From assembly GCF_965263005.1 (NCBI RefSeq), contig NZ_OZ253579.1, positions 1,116,001 through 1,180,000 on the forward strand: 64,000 nucleotides of DNA, read 5' to 3'. Source of the DNA: Rariloculus sp965263005 (GTDB taxonomy: Bacteria; Pseudomonadota; Gammaproteobacteria; Steroidobacterales; Rariloculaceae). The notes under the pieces were generated by a model. That model was not told where the DNA came from and made no database searches. It saw only the letters and a list, made by a program, of their open reading frames with translations. Position numbers and translations under genes: made by a program. This document shows, in pieces, positions 35,278 to 44,195 of this stretch. Positions within the stretch are counted from its first letter, which is position 1. Every line of letters starts with the position of its first letter.

Positions 35278-36554
35278 CAGCCCAGCGCGCGCTTGAGCGC
35301 GCGCACTGCTTCGAAAACGTCGCAATAGCTGTTGTAGAGCGGAACGGGCGCGAAACGAACGATATTCGGCGGGCGCCAATCGGCGATCACACCGGAGCTG
35401 CGCAGGCGCTCGAGGATTGCTGCGCCTGCAGCCGCCGGACCCCGAAGCTTCAGGGAAAGCTGGCAACCTCGGTCGGCGGCGCGGCTCGGTGTCAGGATCT
35501 CGATTCGCTCCCCGAACTCGGTCCTGAGAAGGAACTCGAGATAGGCCGTCAGGCGCTCGGATTTTCTCCGCAAACGGTCGATGCCCGCTGCGGCGAAGAT
35601 CTCAAGTGAAGCGGCGAGCGGCGCGAGCGACAGAACCGGCGGATTACTGAGCTGCCAGCCTTCAGCGCCGGGGATGGCCGAGAACTCGGTTGCCATGCGG
35701 AGGCGGCTTTGCTTGTCATGCCCCCACCAGCCCGCGAAGCGGGGCAGGTCGCGAGCATTGGCCCACCGCTCGTGGACGAAGCAGCCGGCCACGGCGCCGG
35801 GTCCGCCGTTCAGGTACTTGTAGCTGCACCAGACGGCGAAATCCGTGCCCGAATCGTGCACTGCCAGCGGCACGTTGCCTATCGCATGGGCAAGATCGAA
35901 ACCGATGCGGCAACCGAAGCGGCGCGCGATGTCCGAATACGCGCGAAGGTGGAGCGCTTGTCCGGTCAGGTACTGAACGCCGGGCAGGAGCACGAGTGCG
36001 ACACGCTCGCCTTCGGAATCGAGCAGCTTCTTGAGTCCGGCTGGATTCAGCAGGCCGGATCCCGGCGCGGGTGCGAGCTCCAGCATCGCTTCGCCCGGAT
36101 CCAGGCCGTGAAACTGGAGCTGCGACTGCACGGCGTAGCGATCGGAGGGAAACGCGCCGCGTTCGATCACGATCTTGTACCGCACCTTGTCCGGTCGGAA
36201 GAAGCTGACGAGCATGAGATGGAGATTTGCCGTCAGCGTGTTCATCGCAACGACTTCGCCGGCATGCGCGCCGATCAGCTTCGCGAGAGGCTCGCTGAAC
36301 CGCGCGTGATAGTCGAGCCAGCCATCTGCGCCGAAGTGTCCCTCGACGGCGCGCTCGGCCCAGCGGTCGAGCTCGACGTCGAGCACCTCGCGTGTGCGGC
36401 GAGGCATCAGTCCGAGCGAATGCCCGCACAGGTAGATCGCCGGGCGCGTTCCGGCTTTGGGTACGTGAAAGCGCCGCCGCAAGCCCGCGAACTCGTCTTC
36501 GGCATCGAGCGCTTGCGCGCCGTCCGGGTCTGGGCTGAATTCAGTCGAAGCCAT
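35277..36554 (-). CDS. kynU: Kynureninase
   Basis: This 425-residue PLP-dependent hydrolase cleaves 3-hydroxykynurenine (or kynurenine) to 3-hydroxyanthranilate (or anthranilate) and alanine. IYLCGHSLGLMPRRTREVLD, GFDLAHAIGNVPLAVHDSG and the PLP-lysine segment WCSYKYLNGGPGAVAGCFVHE are family signatures. It lies 57 nt after haaO and overlaps kmo by 1 nt. With Kmo upstream in the reaction chain and HaaO downstream, the preferred substrate is probably 3-hydroxykynurenine. Confidence 0.95.
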   Translation of the reverse strand: MASTEFSPDPDGAQALDAEDEFAGLRRRFHVPKAGTRPAIYLCGHSLGLMPRRTREVLDVELDRWAERAVEGHFGADGWLDYHARFSEPLAKLIGAHAGEVVAMNTLTANLHLMLVSFFRPDKVRYKIVIERGAFPSDRYAVQSQLQFHGLDPGEAMLELAPAPGSGLLNPAGLKKLLDSEGERVALVLLPGVQYLTGQALHLRAYSDIARRFGCRIGFDLAHAIGNVPLAVHDSGTDFAVWCSYKYLNGGPGAVAGCFVHERWANARDLPRFAGWWGHDKQSRLRMATEFSAIPGAEGWQLSNPPVLSLAPLAASLEIFAAAGIDRLRRKSERLTAYLEFLLRTEFGERIEILTPSRAADRGCQLSLKLRGPAAAGAAILERLRSSGVIADWRPPNIVRFAPVPLYNSYCDVFEAVRALKRALG

Positions 36555-36611
36555 TGGATCGGGGCTGTGCGCGCGTCGTCGAACCCGAGTTCGGTTGCCG
36601 TATCGCGGCGC

Positions 36612-37127
36612 CTATTCGGCCGGCATTACGGTCCCGCACCGCTCGCACGTCCGCGCGTCCTCGTTTCCGTAGAAACGCTCGAACACGGGCGGCAGGTCTT
36701 TGACGATATCCGAAACGTGCAGGTATTCCTCGTAGAGCTTGTGGTTACAGTCGGGGCAAAACCACATGAAACCGTCCTTCTCGACGGGCGTGCGCTGCCG
36801 CTCGACGACGATGCCGACCGTGTTCTCGAAGCGCTGCGGCGAATGAGGAACGCGTGACGGCAGCAGAAAAATCTCGCCCTGGCGAATGGGGATGTCGACG
36901 ATCGTGCCGTCCTGCACGGTCTTCAGCAGCATGTCGCCTTCGACCTGATAGAACAGCTCCGGGCCGACGTCGAAGTGATAATCCGTGCGAGAGTTCGGAC
37001 CGCCAACGACCTGCACGATGAACTCCGAATGCACGAACATTTCCATGTTGCACACGGGCGGTTTCAGCAGTTCGCGATTGTCCTCGATCCAGCCCATCAG
37101 GCTGAACGGCATCATCAGGCTCATCAT
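36612..37127 (-). CDS. haaO: 3-hydroxyanthranilate 3,4-dioxygenase
   Basis: This 171-residue cupin dioxygenase opens the 3-hydroxyanthranilate ring, giving the precursor that cyclises to quinolinate. Iron ligands are His51, Glu57 and His95 (DYHFDVGPELFYQ and VPHSPQRF). The C-terminus carries the bacterial rubredoxin-like second iron site, Cys124/Cys127 and Cys161/Cys164 (FCPDCN, CERCG). It is the first gene of the haaO-kynU-kmo operon, with a candidate promoter overlapping the end of apaH. Quinolinate could enter NAD synthesis if NadC is present elsewhere. Confidence 0.95.
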   Translation of the reverse strand: MMSLMMPFSLMGWIEDNRELLKPPVCNMEMFVHSEFIVQVVGGPNSRTDYHFDVGPELFYQVEGDMLLKTVQDGTIVDIPIRQGEIFLLPSRVPHSPQRFENTVGIVVERQRTPVEKDGFMWFCPDCNHKLYEEYLHVSDIVKDLPPVFERFYGNEDARTCERCGTVMPAE

Positions 37128-37160
37128 TCGGTTCCAGTCAGCGTGTCGGACGCCGTTGAC

Positions 37161-37191
37161 ATTATGCCCAATCGGAGCTTGCTCGGGTCAG
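37161..37191 (-). promoter_or_regulatory. Candidate promoter of the haaO-kynU-kmo operon
   Basis: On the reverse strand CTGACC (37191-37186), a 19-nt spacer, then CATAAT (37166-37161) lie 34 nt before the haaO ATG, partly inside the apaH stop region. The spacer is longer than ideal. It suggests the kynurenine genes can be expressed separately from the lptD-apaH run. Confidence 0.3.
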
Positions 37192-38003
37192 ATACCCACT
37201 TCACGCGGCACGGCGACCGGCGTTCCGGCCGGATCGACAGGCACGGCCGTGAGCGTGCCGCCCCAGACGCAGCCGCTGTCGAGCGCGGTAATGTCGCTGC
37301 GCCGCTTGAGGCCGAGCGCCGCCCAGTGACCGAAGACGATATGGACGTCGCGCGCCCTGCGAGGCGCGTCGAACCACGGAATGAGCGGAGCCGGCTGACT
37401 GCCTGGCGGCCCGCTGTGTTCAAAGTCGAGTTTGCCGCTTCGGTCGCAGAAACGCATGCGCGTGAGCGCGTTGATCGTGTAGCGCCGCCTTTCCTGCGGT
37501 GCGAGATCTTCGGACCAGGCATCGGGTTCGTCGCCGTACATGCTGTTCAGCGATTCGCACCAGCGCGGCCCGCAGAGCAGCGTCTCGACTTCGCCGCCGT
37601 GTACAAGGGCCTGTTCCGTCGTCCAGACCGGCGGAACGCCGGCGTGCACGAGCACGGTCTTGCGCTGCACGTCGTGGTGCAGCAGCGGGCGGTGGCGCAG
37701 CCAATCGACGAGTTGCGGGGCGTCGGGCGCTGCGAGCACATCCTGGAAGGTGTCGCCCGGCCCCGCCGCACGTACGCCGCTGGCCGTCGCCAACAGGTGG
37801 AGGTCGTGATTGCCGAGCACGCAGGTTGCGCTGTCGCCGAGCGCGACGACGCGCCTCAGGACGCCCAGGGAGTCGGGGCCGCGATTGACGAGGTCGCCGA
37901 CGAGCCACAGATGGTCGCGGCGGGGCTCGAACGATATGGCCTCAAGCAGCGCCTCGAATTCCGCCGCGCAGCCCTGAACGTCGCCGACCGCATAGAGCGT
38001 CAC
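37188..38003 (-). CDS. apaH: Symmetrical bis(5'-nucleosyl)-tetraphosphatase
   Basis: This 271-residue calcineurin-type metallophosphatase splits Ap4A into two ADP and removes Np4 caps from RNA. Metal-binding motifs are YAVGDVQGC, WLVGDLVNRGPDS, VLGNHDLHLLA and HAGVPPVW. Length and sequence match E. coli ApaH (about 280). The GTG at 38003 overlaps the rsmA stop by 4 nt. ApaG, which normally sits between rsmA and apaH, is absent here. Confidence 0.95.
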   Translation of the reverse strand: MTLYAVGDVQGCAAEFEALLEAISFEPRRDHLWLVGDLVNRGPDSLGVLRRVVALGDSATCVLGNHDLHLLATASGVRAAGPGDTFQDVLAAPDAPQLVDWLRHRPLLHHDVQRKTVLVHAGVPPVWTTEQALVHGGEVETLLCGPRWCESLNSMYGDEPDAWSEDLAPQERRRYTINALTRMRFCDRSGKLDFEHSGPPGSQPAPLIPWFDAPRRARDVHIVFGHWAALGLKRRSDITALDSGCVWGGTLTAVPVDPAGTPVAVPREVGI

Positions 38004-38779
38004 GGCGGGCCCTCAAGCTCGGCGAGCCGGGCAAAATCGGCCGGCCGCAGCGTCTCGGGCCGGGCGCCGGGATCGATCCCCGCGGCTTCGATCTGCGCGC
38101 CCGTGAGCTGGCCTCTCAAGGCCCGCGCAAGCGTCTTGCGGCGCATCGAAAAGAGCCGTGCGACGAGCCGCGCGAAGCTTTCTTCGTCGCGGACGGTAAA
38201 GCTCGGCGCCGGACGCGGCCTGATGCGGACGAAGGTCGAGCGGACCTTCGGCGGCGGCGAAAAGGCACCTGGGCCGATGTCGAAGCACGCCTCTATATCG
38301 GTCCAGGCCGCGAGCATCACGGTCAGGCGCCCGTAGTCCTTGCCGCCGGGTTGCGCCGTCATCCTGTCGACGACTTCCTTCTGCAGCATGACGTGCATAT
38401 CTACGACATGCGTCCGGAATTCGAGCAATCGAAACAGCAACGGTGTCGACACGTTGTACGGCAGGTTGCCGACAATGCGCAGCGGTACGCCGTCATCCGC
38501 AAGCTTCGAGTAATCGAATTTCAGCGCATCGGCCGGATGCACGGTCAACGACGCCGAGCCGTGGAAACGCTCATCCAGCAGATCGGCCAACAGGCTGTCG
38601 ATCTCGATCACGTGCAGGCGCCCGGCCCGCTCGAGCAGCGGCGCCGTCAACGCGCCCCGCCCGCCGCCGATTTCGACGATCCTGTCCCGGCGCCGCGGAG
38701 CGATCGCCGTGATGATCTTCCCGATGACGATCGGATCGTGCAGGAAATGCTGGCCGAGGCGCTTACGGGCGCGTCGCAT
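38000..38779 (-). CDS. rsmA: 16S rRNA (adenine1518/1519-N6)-dimethyltransferase
   Basis: This 259-residue KsgA dimethylates two adenines at the 3' end of 16S rRNA. RKRLGQHFLHDPIVIGKI, the SAM-binding VEIGGGRGALTAPLL and the catalytic NLPYNVSTPLLF are family hallmarks. SMRRKTLARALRG closes the C-terminal domain. The ATG at 38779 overlaps the pdxA stop as ATGA. It is embedded in the conserved lptD-surA-pdxA-rsmA-apaH run. Confidence 0.96.
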   Translation of the reverse strand: MRRARKRLGQHFLHDPIVIGKIITAIAPRRRDRIVEIGGGRGALTAPLLERAGRLHVIEIDSLLADLLDERFHGSASLTVHPADALKFDYSKLADDGVPLRIVGNLPYNVSTPLLFRLLEFRTHVVDMHVMLQKEVVDRMTAQPGGKDYGRLTVMLAAWTDIEACFDIGPGAFSPPPKVRSTFVRIRPRPAPSFTVRDEESFARLVARLFSMRRKTLARALRGQLTGAQIEAAGIDPGARPETLRPADFARLAELEGPP

Positions 38780-39780
38780 CAATCGGAGCCGGCGGTGTGC
38801 GTGAGCCGGTTGGCCATGAGCACGGCTTCGCGCAGGCTGTCGTGCCGGGCGCGGCCGCTGCCGGCCAGCGACAGCGCCGTGCCGTGATCGACCGACGTGC
38901 GGATGATCGGCAGGCCAAGCGTGACGTTGACGATTGCGCCGAATCCCGACGCCTTGAGGGCCGGCAGACCCTGATCGTGATACATGGCGAGCACGAGATC
39001 GCAGCGATTCAACGACTCCGGCGTGAACGCGGTGTCGGCGGGTACGGGTCCGATGAGCTCGATGCCGCGGGCGCGCAGCGCCGCGAGGGCGGGCTCGATG
39101 ATGGTCAGTTCCTCGTCGCCGAGCGTACCGCCCTCGCCCGCGTGCGGATTCAGTCCGAGCACGAGAATGCGGGGCCTGGCAATGCCGAACCGATGGGTCA
39201 GCCCGTCGCTCGCGACTGCGACGATTCGCTCGAGCCGATCGCTGTCGAGTGCGGCGGCGACGTCGCGCAGCGGCAGATGGGTCGTCGCAAGCGCGACCCG
39301 CAACGATCTGCCGCACAGCATCATTACGGCCTGGCCGCTGCCGGTCAGATCCGCGAGAAACTCCGTATGGCCCGTGAATGGCACGCCGCTTTCGGTAATC
39401 GCGCGCTTGTGTACGGGCGCAGTCACGAGCGCACCGCACTCGCCCTGCATGCAGAGCCTGACGCCGACCCTCAGCATCTCGAGCACGTAGCCTGCGTTCT
39501 GCGGATCGAGCCGGCCGGGAACCACGGTGTGCGTTGCCGGGATCGCGAGCACTTGCATCGTCCCGGCCCGATGAGCCTCGATATCCGCCGCGCGTTCGCG
39601 GACTTCAAGCGTAAGCTCAAGGCCGAGCTGCTTCGCCCGCGAGGCCAGCAGATCCGCATCACCGAGTACGGCGAGACGAACCGGCAATTCCTCGGTGCAA
39701 AGCGAGCAACAGATGTCGGGACCGATGCCGGCCGGTTCGCCGGAACTCACCGCCAGCGCTGGCGATTCCCGGCTCAACAC
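38779..39780 (-). CDS. pdxA: 4-hydroxythreonine-4-phosphate dehydrogenase
   Basis: This 333-residue PdxA oxidises 4-phosphohydroxythreonine in pyridoxal phosphate synthesis. LAVSSGEPAGIGPDIC at the N-terminus, LVTAPVHKRAITESG and FTGHTEFLADLT in the middle, and LAMYHDQGLPALKASGFGAIVNVTLGLP (in part) at the C-terminus are family signatures with zinc-ligand histidines. The GTG at 39780 is the start, 44 nt after surA. The order is surA-pdxA-rsmA, as in E. coli. Confidence 0.95.
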   Translation of the reverse strand: MLSRESPALAVSSGEPAGIGPDICCSLCTEELPVRLAVLGDADLLASRAKQLGLELTLEVRERAADIEAHRAGTMQVLAIPATHTVVPGRLDPQNAGYVLEMLRVGVRLCMQGECGALVTAPVHKRAITESGVPFTGHTEFLADLTGSGQAVMMLCGRSLRVALATTHLPLRDVAAALDSDRLERIVAVASDGLTHRFGIARPRILVLGLNPHAGEGGTLGDEELTIIEPALAALRARGIELIGPVPADTAFTPESLNRCDLVLAMYHDQGLPALKASGFGAIVNVTLGLPIIRTSVDHGTALSLAGSGRARHDSLREAVLMANRLTHTAGSD

Positions 39781-39824
39781 AGGCTGCGTGCAGGCAAGCT
39801 CGACAGTCGCGATCGGCTGCTACG

Positions 39825-41162
39825 CTATAAGCGCGTGTCGATGAACGCCTGGTCCCGCAAGCGCCGCAGCCACATTTGCTTCTCTTCTTCGGTTTTCGTC
39901 GCACGAATCTCTACGGCGCATTGCTGCTCCTTGACGTCGTCTGTCTGGTCGTAGGAGCGGTGTTCAAGCACCTCGAGAATGTGCCAGCCGAAGCGAGTCT
40001 GGAAAGGCTCGCTGAGCTCGCCGATCGGCAGCGACGTCATCACTTCGGCGAATTCCGGGACGAAGGAGTCGGGCTCCATAAAACCGAGATCCCCGCCGTC
40101 GGCGGCCGAGACGGTATCCTCGGACACGGCCAGAGCGATCGTCGAAAAATCGTCGCCGCCGAGGATCTGGTCTCTTATGCCGCGCAGCCGCTGCATGGCG
40201 GCGTCGTCATCGAGCACCTCGTTCGTCGTGATCAGTACGTGGCGGGCGCGCACCTGGTCGACCATGACGCGCTGGTCCCCGCGCATGTTGTTCAGGCGAA
40301 CGAGATTGAAGCCGCTGCCGCTCTGGATCGGTTCGGAGACGTCTCCCGGCTGCATCTGCGTCACCGCGTCGGAGAACAGCGTCGGCAGCTCGGAGCCCCG
40401 GCGCCAGCCGAGCGAGCCGCCCTCGAGCGCCGTCGGCGAGTCAGAATAAGTCACGGCGAGTTGCCCGAAATCCTCGCCCGCCTCGACCCGCGTGAGAATT
40501 TCGCTGACTTCCCGTTGTCCGGCCGCGAGGTTTTCGGGGCTCGCCGCGGAGGACACACCGACGAGAATGTGGGATATGTTGTAGAGGAACTCGTTGGTCA
40601 GCGATGCCTCGGCGCGTTGCAGGCACTGCTCGAGTTCTCGCGGCGTGATCGCGATGCGGCTGATCACGTCGCGCTGCTCGAGCTGGTTGATGATGAGATC
40701 CTGGCGGCTGTCCTCGCGATACATCGCGTAGTCGATATTCTCTTGCGCGAGGGCCTCGGGCAGTTGCTCGAGCGTCAGCCCGAGCTGGTCGGCTACCGAC
40801 GACAGCGCTTCGTTCAGGAAATCGTCGCCAATCTCGATGCCGAGGCGGTCGGCTCTCTGCAACTGAACTTCCTTGAGGACGAGCTGCTCAAGCACCTGAC
40901 TTTCGATCACCGAAAGCGGCGGCAGCGGACTGCGCTGCTCGGCGGGCAGCTGCTCCTGTTGCTGCGTCAGGTTGTCGACGACCAGGGACATGCGGGTCGC
41001 AAGCTCGCTCTTGAGCACCATGCCCTCGTCGACGAGGGCCGCGACGCCGTCGAGCAGGACACCGCTCGACCCCAGTTCCCTGGTCTGCGCCTGCACGTCC
41101 GCGCACGCGAATGCTGCCGCCGCCCCGAGGGCGGCGAAGAACGATGATGTTCGTAGGCTCAT
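39825..41162 (-). CDS. surA: Periplasmic chaperone/peptidyl-prolyl isomerase SurA
   Basis: This 445-residue SurA escorts unfolded outer-membrane proteins across the periplasm. It has a signal peptide at about 1-25 (cut near ADVQAQ), an N-terminal chaperone domain (about 30-180), two parvulin domains (about 185-285 with ISHILVGV and 295-395 with ARHVLITTNEV), and a C-terminal helix with FGWHILEVLEHR. The ATG at 41162 overlaps the lptD stop by 4 nt. LptD is itself a SurA client, so the coupling is functional. Confidence 0.94.
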   Translation of the reverse strand: MSLRTSSFFAALGAAAAFACADVQAQTRELGSSGVLLDGVAALVDEGMVLKSELATRMSLVVDNLTQQQEQLPAEQRSPLPPLSVIESQVLEQLVLKEVQLQRADRLGIEIGDDFLNEALSSVADQLGLTLEQLPEALAQENIDYAMYREDSRQDLIINQLEQRDVISRIAITPRELEQCLQRAEASLTNEFLYNISHILVGVSSAASPENLAAGQREVSEILTRVEAGEDFGQLAVTYSDSPTALEGGSLGWRRGSELPTLFSDAVTQMQPGDVSEPIQSGSGFNLVRLNNMRGDQRVMVDQVRARHVLITTNEVLDDDAAMQRLRGIRDQILGGDDFSTIALAVSEDTVSAADGGDLGFMEPDSFVPEFAEVMTSLPIGELSEPFQTRFGWHILEVLEHRSYDQTDDVKEQQCAVEIRATKTEEEKQMWLRRLRDQAFIDTRL

Positions 41163-43369
41163 TGGACGGTGGACCCCGCGAGACTTCGGTAGCCTAGAAT
41201 ACCACGGTCGAGCAAGTCCTCGGGGGCGCTTGTAGCCTGACTGAGCCCCTTGAGTTCGAGCTGAATCGAGATTGCGCTGTCGGTTTCGCCGGTGCGGCGG
41301 CTCACGTAGCGGCGGCCGACCAGGCGCACGCGCCAGCAACACGCTTCGTACTCCCAGCCGATAAACTGCTCGAGCGGCTCCTCCTCAAGCAGCGAATAGC
41401 TGTAGCGGGCGATCGCGCGCCAGCGCTCGCCCAGGGGCCAGACCATCGACAGGTCGCCCTGCTCGAGCAAGCCGCGGCGGTATCTGTAGCCGAAGCCAAA
41501 CAGCCGGTCATCACGCGGCCGGAACTCGAACCTGGTCTCGGCTCGAGCCGTGGCGTCGGTCTCGCTGTTCCATTGGTAGCCGATGTCGAGATTCCACGTA
41601 TCGCTCAGGCGCAGCGCCATTTCCGCGACATAGTCGGATGCGTTGGCATCGTTCGGCCGCTCGTTCGGCAGGCTCACCCTCTGCGCTTGTAGGTAGCGCG
41701 TTTGCCCGAGCGTCGCGCGCAATCGTTCCTTGCCGGTCGCGCTGTCGATGAGCCGAGTGGAGATGCCGAGGCTGACCTGATCCGTATCGGTGATTCGATC
41801 CGGCCCGACGAACTGGTACTTTCTGAACAGCTGAACGAGATTGAAGTCCGGAACGATCGTGTCGAATACGGGCAGCCGGTCCTGATCCTCAAACGGGACG
41901 TGAACATAGAGCATTCGCGGTTCGAGCGTCTGGATCCAGCTTGCCGTCTTGCCGGCTGGCCTTTCGAACGTGAGTCCCGTGTCGATGCTTGCGATCGGCA
42001 GGCCTCGAGTCATGTTCCTGGCCTGTCCCGGCTCGGGGTTATCAAGCCAGTAGTTGGTCTGCCGGTACGCGACCGCGGGTGTCAGGTACATTCCGGCGCG
42101 CGCCAGGAGCACGCTGAGTTCCTGCGTCGAGTCGAAACGCCAACCGGTCGTCGCGATATCGCGGTCGAAATTCACGAGTTCGGTCGTCGACTCGAAGCCG
42201 ACGAGATTGCCCGACCAGCGGCCATCGAAGACGAGTTGCGGCACGCGTTCGTACGGGCGGTCCTCGGCCTCGATCAACGCATCGATGGTCTGATAATTCT
42301 GAAACCGCGAACGAAGAGACCAGTTGTCGGCGTAAAAACCGACGTCGAGATAGCGGTTCAGATGGGTCTGACTCGTAATGCTCAGGCTGTCGCCCAGATC
42401 TTCGAAGTACGCATCGTCAGAGACTTCCTCTATGCCGGTCAGCAGTTGCCAGCCGCGCCCGAAAAACGTCTCGTGCGCGAAGTTGACGTATCGGCGCGTG
42501 CGGTCGATCTGCGAGTCGTCGGGCAGGTACTCGAAGCTCAATTGCCCCGTGCTGGACTGCGTGAGGTAGCGGAAGTCGCCGTTGATCTGCACACCGCGCT
42601 TGCTCAGATATCGCGGCTCGAGCGTCAGGTCGTAGTTCGGAGCAAGATTGAGGTAATACGGAACGCCGATATCGAGTCCCGTGCGGTCGCGTTCGGCGAA
42701 GTGTGGAGTCAGGAAGCCGCTCTTGCGCCGAGTGTCGATTGGAAACGTGAAGTAAGGCGCGTACATGATCGGCACGCCCCTGAACGCGAGCTTGACGCCT
42801 CGCGCCGTGCCGAAACCCCGATCGACGTCGAGCAGGATCTCGCGGGCAAGCAGTTCCCAGGCGACGCGCTCGGGCGGGCAGGTGGTGAAATTGACGGCCG
42901 AAAGCTCCACGGTGTTGTCGTTGCGCAGCAGCAGGTCTTCGGCCGAACCTCGTGCGGATCGGCTGAGCAATTCGAACCCGGCGCGGTCAAAGAATATTTG
43001 TTCGTCGTCCGTGCGCAGCTCCGCGCCTTCGGCGAACACGCTGAGGTCGGAGTTGCGGAACGTCGCGCGGCCGATGATCTGCACGGTTTCGCTGCCGCGG
43101 TCGTAGCTCGCGCGCTCGGCTGACAGACTGCCGTCCCGGTAACGTATCTCGACCTGCTCGGAAAAATCGGCCGTGTCGCCGCCTGCGATGTCGATCCGCC
43201 CGGCCGTGATGACGAGCGGTTCCCGATCCGTCTCGCCTGACGCTGGCGGCAACGGCGTCACGGGCACTTCGGGAGCCGTCAGCAGACACACGCCCTGAGC
43301 AGCGCCCTGGCGGACCGCGCACAGGCACACAAAAAAAACGAGAATCCGCAATCGATTGCTCAGGGACAA
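41159..43369 (-). CDS. lptD: LPS-assembly protein LptD
   Basis: This 736-residue outer-membrane barrel forms the LPS translocon with LptE. It has a signal peptide (about 1-25), an N-terminal jellyroll of the OstA/LptA type (ITAGRIDIAGGDTADFSEQVEIRYRDG in part, about 50-165) and a long beta-barrel (about 200-720). Cysteines near the N-terminus of the mature protein, at FTTCPP and at YEACCWRVRL near the C-terminus are placed for LptD-type disulfides. No lptE was found in this window. Confidence 0.94.
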   Translation of the reverse strand: MSLSNRLRILVFFVCLCAVRQGAAQGVCLLTAPEVPVTPLPPASGETDREPLVITAGRIDIAGGDTADFSEQVEIRYRDGSLSAERASYDRGSETVQIIGRATFRNSDLSVFAEGAELRTDDEQIFFDRAGFELLSRSARGSAEDLLLRNDNTVELSAVNFTTCPPERVAWELLAREILLDVDRGFGTARGVKLAFRGVPIMYAPYFTFPIDTRRKSGFLTPHFAERDRTGLDIGVPYYLNLAPNYDLTLEPRYLSKRGVQINGDFRYLTQSSTGQLSFEYLPDDSQIDRTRRYVNFAHETFFGRGWQLLTGIEEVSDDAYFEDLGDSLSITSQTHLNRYLDVGFYADNWSLRSRFQNYQTIDALIEAEDRPYERVPQLVFDGRWSGNLVGFESTTELVNFDRDIATTGWRFDSTQELSVLLARAGMYLTPAVAYRQTNYWLDNPEPGQARNMTRGLPIASIDTGLTFERPAGKTASWIQTLEPRMLYVHVPFEDQDRLPVFDTIVPDFNLVQLFRKYQFVGPDRITDTDQVSLGISTRLIDSATGKERLRATLGQTRYLQAQRVSLPNERPNDANASDYVAEMALRLSDTWNLDIGYQWNSETDATARAETRFEFRPRDDRLFGFGYRYRRGLLEQGDLSMVWPLGERWRAIARYSYSLLEEEPLEQFIGWEYEACCWRVRLVGRRYVSRRTGETDSAISIQLELKGLSQATSAPEDLLDRGILGYRSLAGSTVQ

Positions 43370-43457
43370 GAACTGGAGCCGCCCAAAGGCAGCTACAATG
43401 GCACAGATCGTACTTGGCCTTCAATCGCTTCCACGAATAGCCGCTGCTGATGCCCGA

Positions 43458-44195
43458 ATGCGCTCGCGTGCACCTAAAGCCATGATTCTAGCGGCCGGAC
43501 GGGGTGAGCGAATGGGGACCCTGACGCACAATCGTCCCAAGCCGCTGCTCGAAGTCGGCGCGGAGTCGCTGATCGAGCGGCACCTCCGACGCCTCTCCGA
43601 GTCCGGCACGACGCACGTCGTGATCAACCTGTCGTACCGCGGCGAGCAGATTCGCACGCAGCTCGGCGACGGGGCGCGCTGGAACCTGAGCATCAACTAC
43701 AGCGAGGAGGGCGAGCCGCCGCTGGAAACAGGCGGCGGAATCATCAGGGTGCTGCCGCGGCTCGGTCGCGAGCCTTTTCTCCTGATCAACGCCGACGTGC
43801 TCACCGATTTCGACTTCTCGGCACTGCGGCTGGGGGACGCGTCGGGTGTGCTCGTGTTGGCGCCCAACCCGGCCTTCCGCACGCACGGGGACTTTGGTCT
43901 GGACGAGCGATCGATGGTGACGCAGGCACCGCCAAGCTATACGTTTACCGGCGTTTCCATGCTTGATCCGGCGCTGTTCGAGCCATTCGAGCCTGGCCGC
44001 CAGCCTCTCAAGCCGATTCTCGATGCAGCGATCGCACGCCGCGCACTCAGGGGCGAGCTCCATGAAGGATTGTGGCTCGACGTAGGAACACAGGAACGCC
44101 TGTACGAGGCGAGGCGCCTGCTCGGCGGGCCTGCTGTCCGGCAGCCCGTGGCGAAAGCCCCGCGTGGCACCGGGACCGGCGAGGCGCCCGCCTGA
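43458..44195 (+). CDS. murU: N-acetylmuramate-1-phosphate uridylyltransferase, C-terminus altered by a repeat
   Basis: This 245-residue nucleotidyltransferase has AMILAAGRGERMGTLTHNRPKPLLEVG at the N-terminus (in part), ETGGGIIRVLPRLG and LLINADVLTDFDF, matching MurU, which makes UDP-MurNAc from MurNAc-1-phosphate in cell-wall recycling. The ATG at 43458 was chosen; longer in-frame starts exist. The last 17 codons and the stop come from the left end of the palindromic element at 44141, so residues after VR (QPVAKAPRGTGTGEAPA) are repeat-encoded. The kinase gene amgK, normally just upstream, is missing. Confidence 0.85.
   Translation: MRSRAPKAMILAAGRGERMGTLTHNRPKPLLEVGAESLIERHLRRLSESGTTHVVINLSYRGEQIRTQLGDGARWNLSINYSEEGEPPLETGGGIIRVLPRLGREPFLLINADVLTDFDFSALRLGDASGVLVLAPNPAFRTHGDFGLDERSMVTQAPPSYTFTGVSMLDPALFEPFEPGRQPLKPILDAAIARRALRGELHEGLWLDVGTQERLYEARRLLGGPAVRQPVAKAPRGTGTGEAPA

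Noticed and set aside
36975..38336. 453-codon forward open frame
   Set aside because: It is antisense to haaO, apaH and rsmA, all of which show catalytic motifs.
41702..43123. 473-codon forward open frame
   Set aside because: It is antisense to lptD; high GC makes long antisense frames common here.
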